A DNA stretch of 7,215 bases from Planctomycetota bacterium. Lineage in GTDB: Bacteria > Planctomycetota > Phycisphaerae > Sedimentisphaerales > Anaerohalosphaeraceae. This document shows positions 7,034 through 7,215 of this stretch, one piece after another (the first letter of the stretch is position 1; each line of letters begins with the position of its first letter). The stretch covers positions 1-7,215 of the forward strand of contig QNBU01000058.1 in the NCBI GenBank assembly GCA_003644215.1. Reading direction: 5' to 3'. A program made the translations under genes and the position numbers. Under the pieces are notes generated by a model. It saw only the letters and a program-made list of their open reading frames with translations. It made no database searches and was not told the DNA's origin.

Positions 7034-7096
7034 GTTTGGGACAAGTTTGGCGCCATTTGGGCGCAGTTTGGCGTCGTTTCGGACAAGATTGGCAAC
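7034..7096 (+). repeat. three imperfect tandem copies of a 21-bp unit
   Basis: Copies begin at 7034, 7055 and 7076. Each 21-bp copy is made of two similar halves of 11 and 10 bp, of the type GTTTGGGACAA then GTTTGGCGCC. TTTGG or a one-base variant recurs at 7035, 7046, 7056, 7067, 7077 and 7088, with spacings of 11, 10, 11, 10 and 11. The period therefore averages about 10.5 bp, one DNA helical turn. Because 21 is a multiple of three, any frame through it gives a seven-residue repeat, which explains spurious ORFs on both strands. Confidence 0.75.
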
Positions 7097-7108
7097 ACTT
7101 TTCCACCC

Positions 7109-7123
7109 AAAAACCGTGTTTTT
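7109..7123. repeat. AT-rich short hairpin (AAAAAC-CGT-GTTTTT)
   Basis: Six-base arms flank a CGT loop just after the 21-bp array. The arms are the same as those of the hairpin at 6315-6331. The T run on either strand could make it a weak bidirectional terminator. Confidence 0.25.
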
Positions 7124-7215
7124 GACACAAAAAACCACGAAAACACAAGTTTTAGGCATTTTGATTTTAGAATTTGTTTCGGATTTCGTGCTTAGAATTT
7201 CAGACTTATATGTCC

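Larger units (their letters stand above)
6778..7215. other. gene-free intergenic tail built of short degenerate repeats
   Basis: No convincing gene is present after the repressor stop. The stretch joins several short low-complexity motifs: AGYTACCA copies near 6854-6876, CYGCG pairs at 6897-6912, a CGAACCCAAT tandem pair (6929-6948), TTCCGTG twice (6962-6977), ATTCGT-type copies (6991-7010), a 21-bp array (7034-7096), and two TTAGAATTT copies (7167-7175, 7192-7200). From memory such sequences recur between genes in Planctomycetota and some other environmental bacteria. A frame from GTG 6849 stays open to the window edge, but its product has no recognisable domain and mirrors the repeats. Confidence 0.6.

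Noticed and set aside
6953..7159. Minus-strand ORF with a seven-residue repeat (AKLRPNG/AKLVPND type)
   Set aside because: The repeat comes from the 21-bp DNA array; no ribosome site or domain supports a gene.
6989..7195. Plus-strand ORF of 68 codons in the repeat tail
   Set aside because: It starts within an ATTCGT-type repeat and reads through the 21-bp array; composition follows the DNA repeats.
6778..7215. CRISPR array
   Set aside because: Repeats are too short (9-21 bp), adjacent without unique spacers, and no cas genes are present.

Overview
The window carries a leftward (minus-strand) gene cluster, a small divergent intergenic region, and a rightward regulator gene followed by gene-free repetitive DNA. 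The best guess for the host is an anaerobic or facultative bacterium of the Planctomycetota (Phycisphaerae/Sedimentisphaerales type). That guess rests on intermediate GC content, classical menaquinone genes beside a permease with universal-stress domains, and a right-hand tail built of short degenerate repeats that I recall from intergenic DNA of that group. The men genes alone would also fit other phyla, so the taxonomy is tentative.

Layout from left to right. Positions 1-396 hold the N-terminal half of menB (1,4-dihydroxy-2-naphthoyl-CoA synthase), cut by the window edge. Positions 404-2164 hold menD, and 2199-3611 hold menF (isochorismate synthase). Positions 3619-5943 hold an APC-family permease with two cytoplasmic universal-stress-protein domains. 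Positions 5933-6091 hold a 52-residue single-pass membrane protein overlapping the permease start. All five read leftward with gaps of at most 34 nt and no terminator between them, so one transcript (small protein, permease, menF, menD, menB and onward) is likely. A candidate promoter lies at 6100-6128.

The 317-nt divergent spacer (6092-6408) contains a 42-nt fragment matching the 3' end of a serine tRNA with no 5' half, a likely integration scar. It also contains the promoter and two palindromic operators of a BlaI/MecI-family repressor gene (6409-6777, plus strand). The usual BlaR1/M56 sensor protease gene does not follow.

Positions 6778-7215 hold no convincing gene. They are a mosaic of short repeats, including a three-copy 21-bp tandem array (7034-7096) with one TTTGG-type core per helical turn and a perfect 10-bp tandem duplication.

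Functionally, MenF makes isochorismate from chorismate, MenD adds a succinyl-semialdehyde unit from 2-oxoglutarate to give SEPHCHC, and MenB closes the naphthoquinone ring later in the pathway. The intermediate enzymes (MenH, MenC, MenE) are not in the window. The permease's role in the cluster is unknown. No wholly new system is evident; the most notable points are the unannotated small membrane protein, the tRNA scar, the orphan BlaI circuit and the phased 21-bp repeat.
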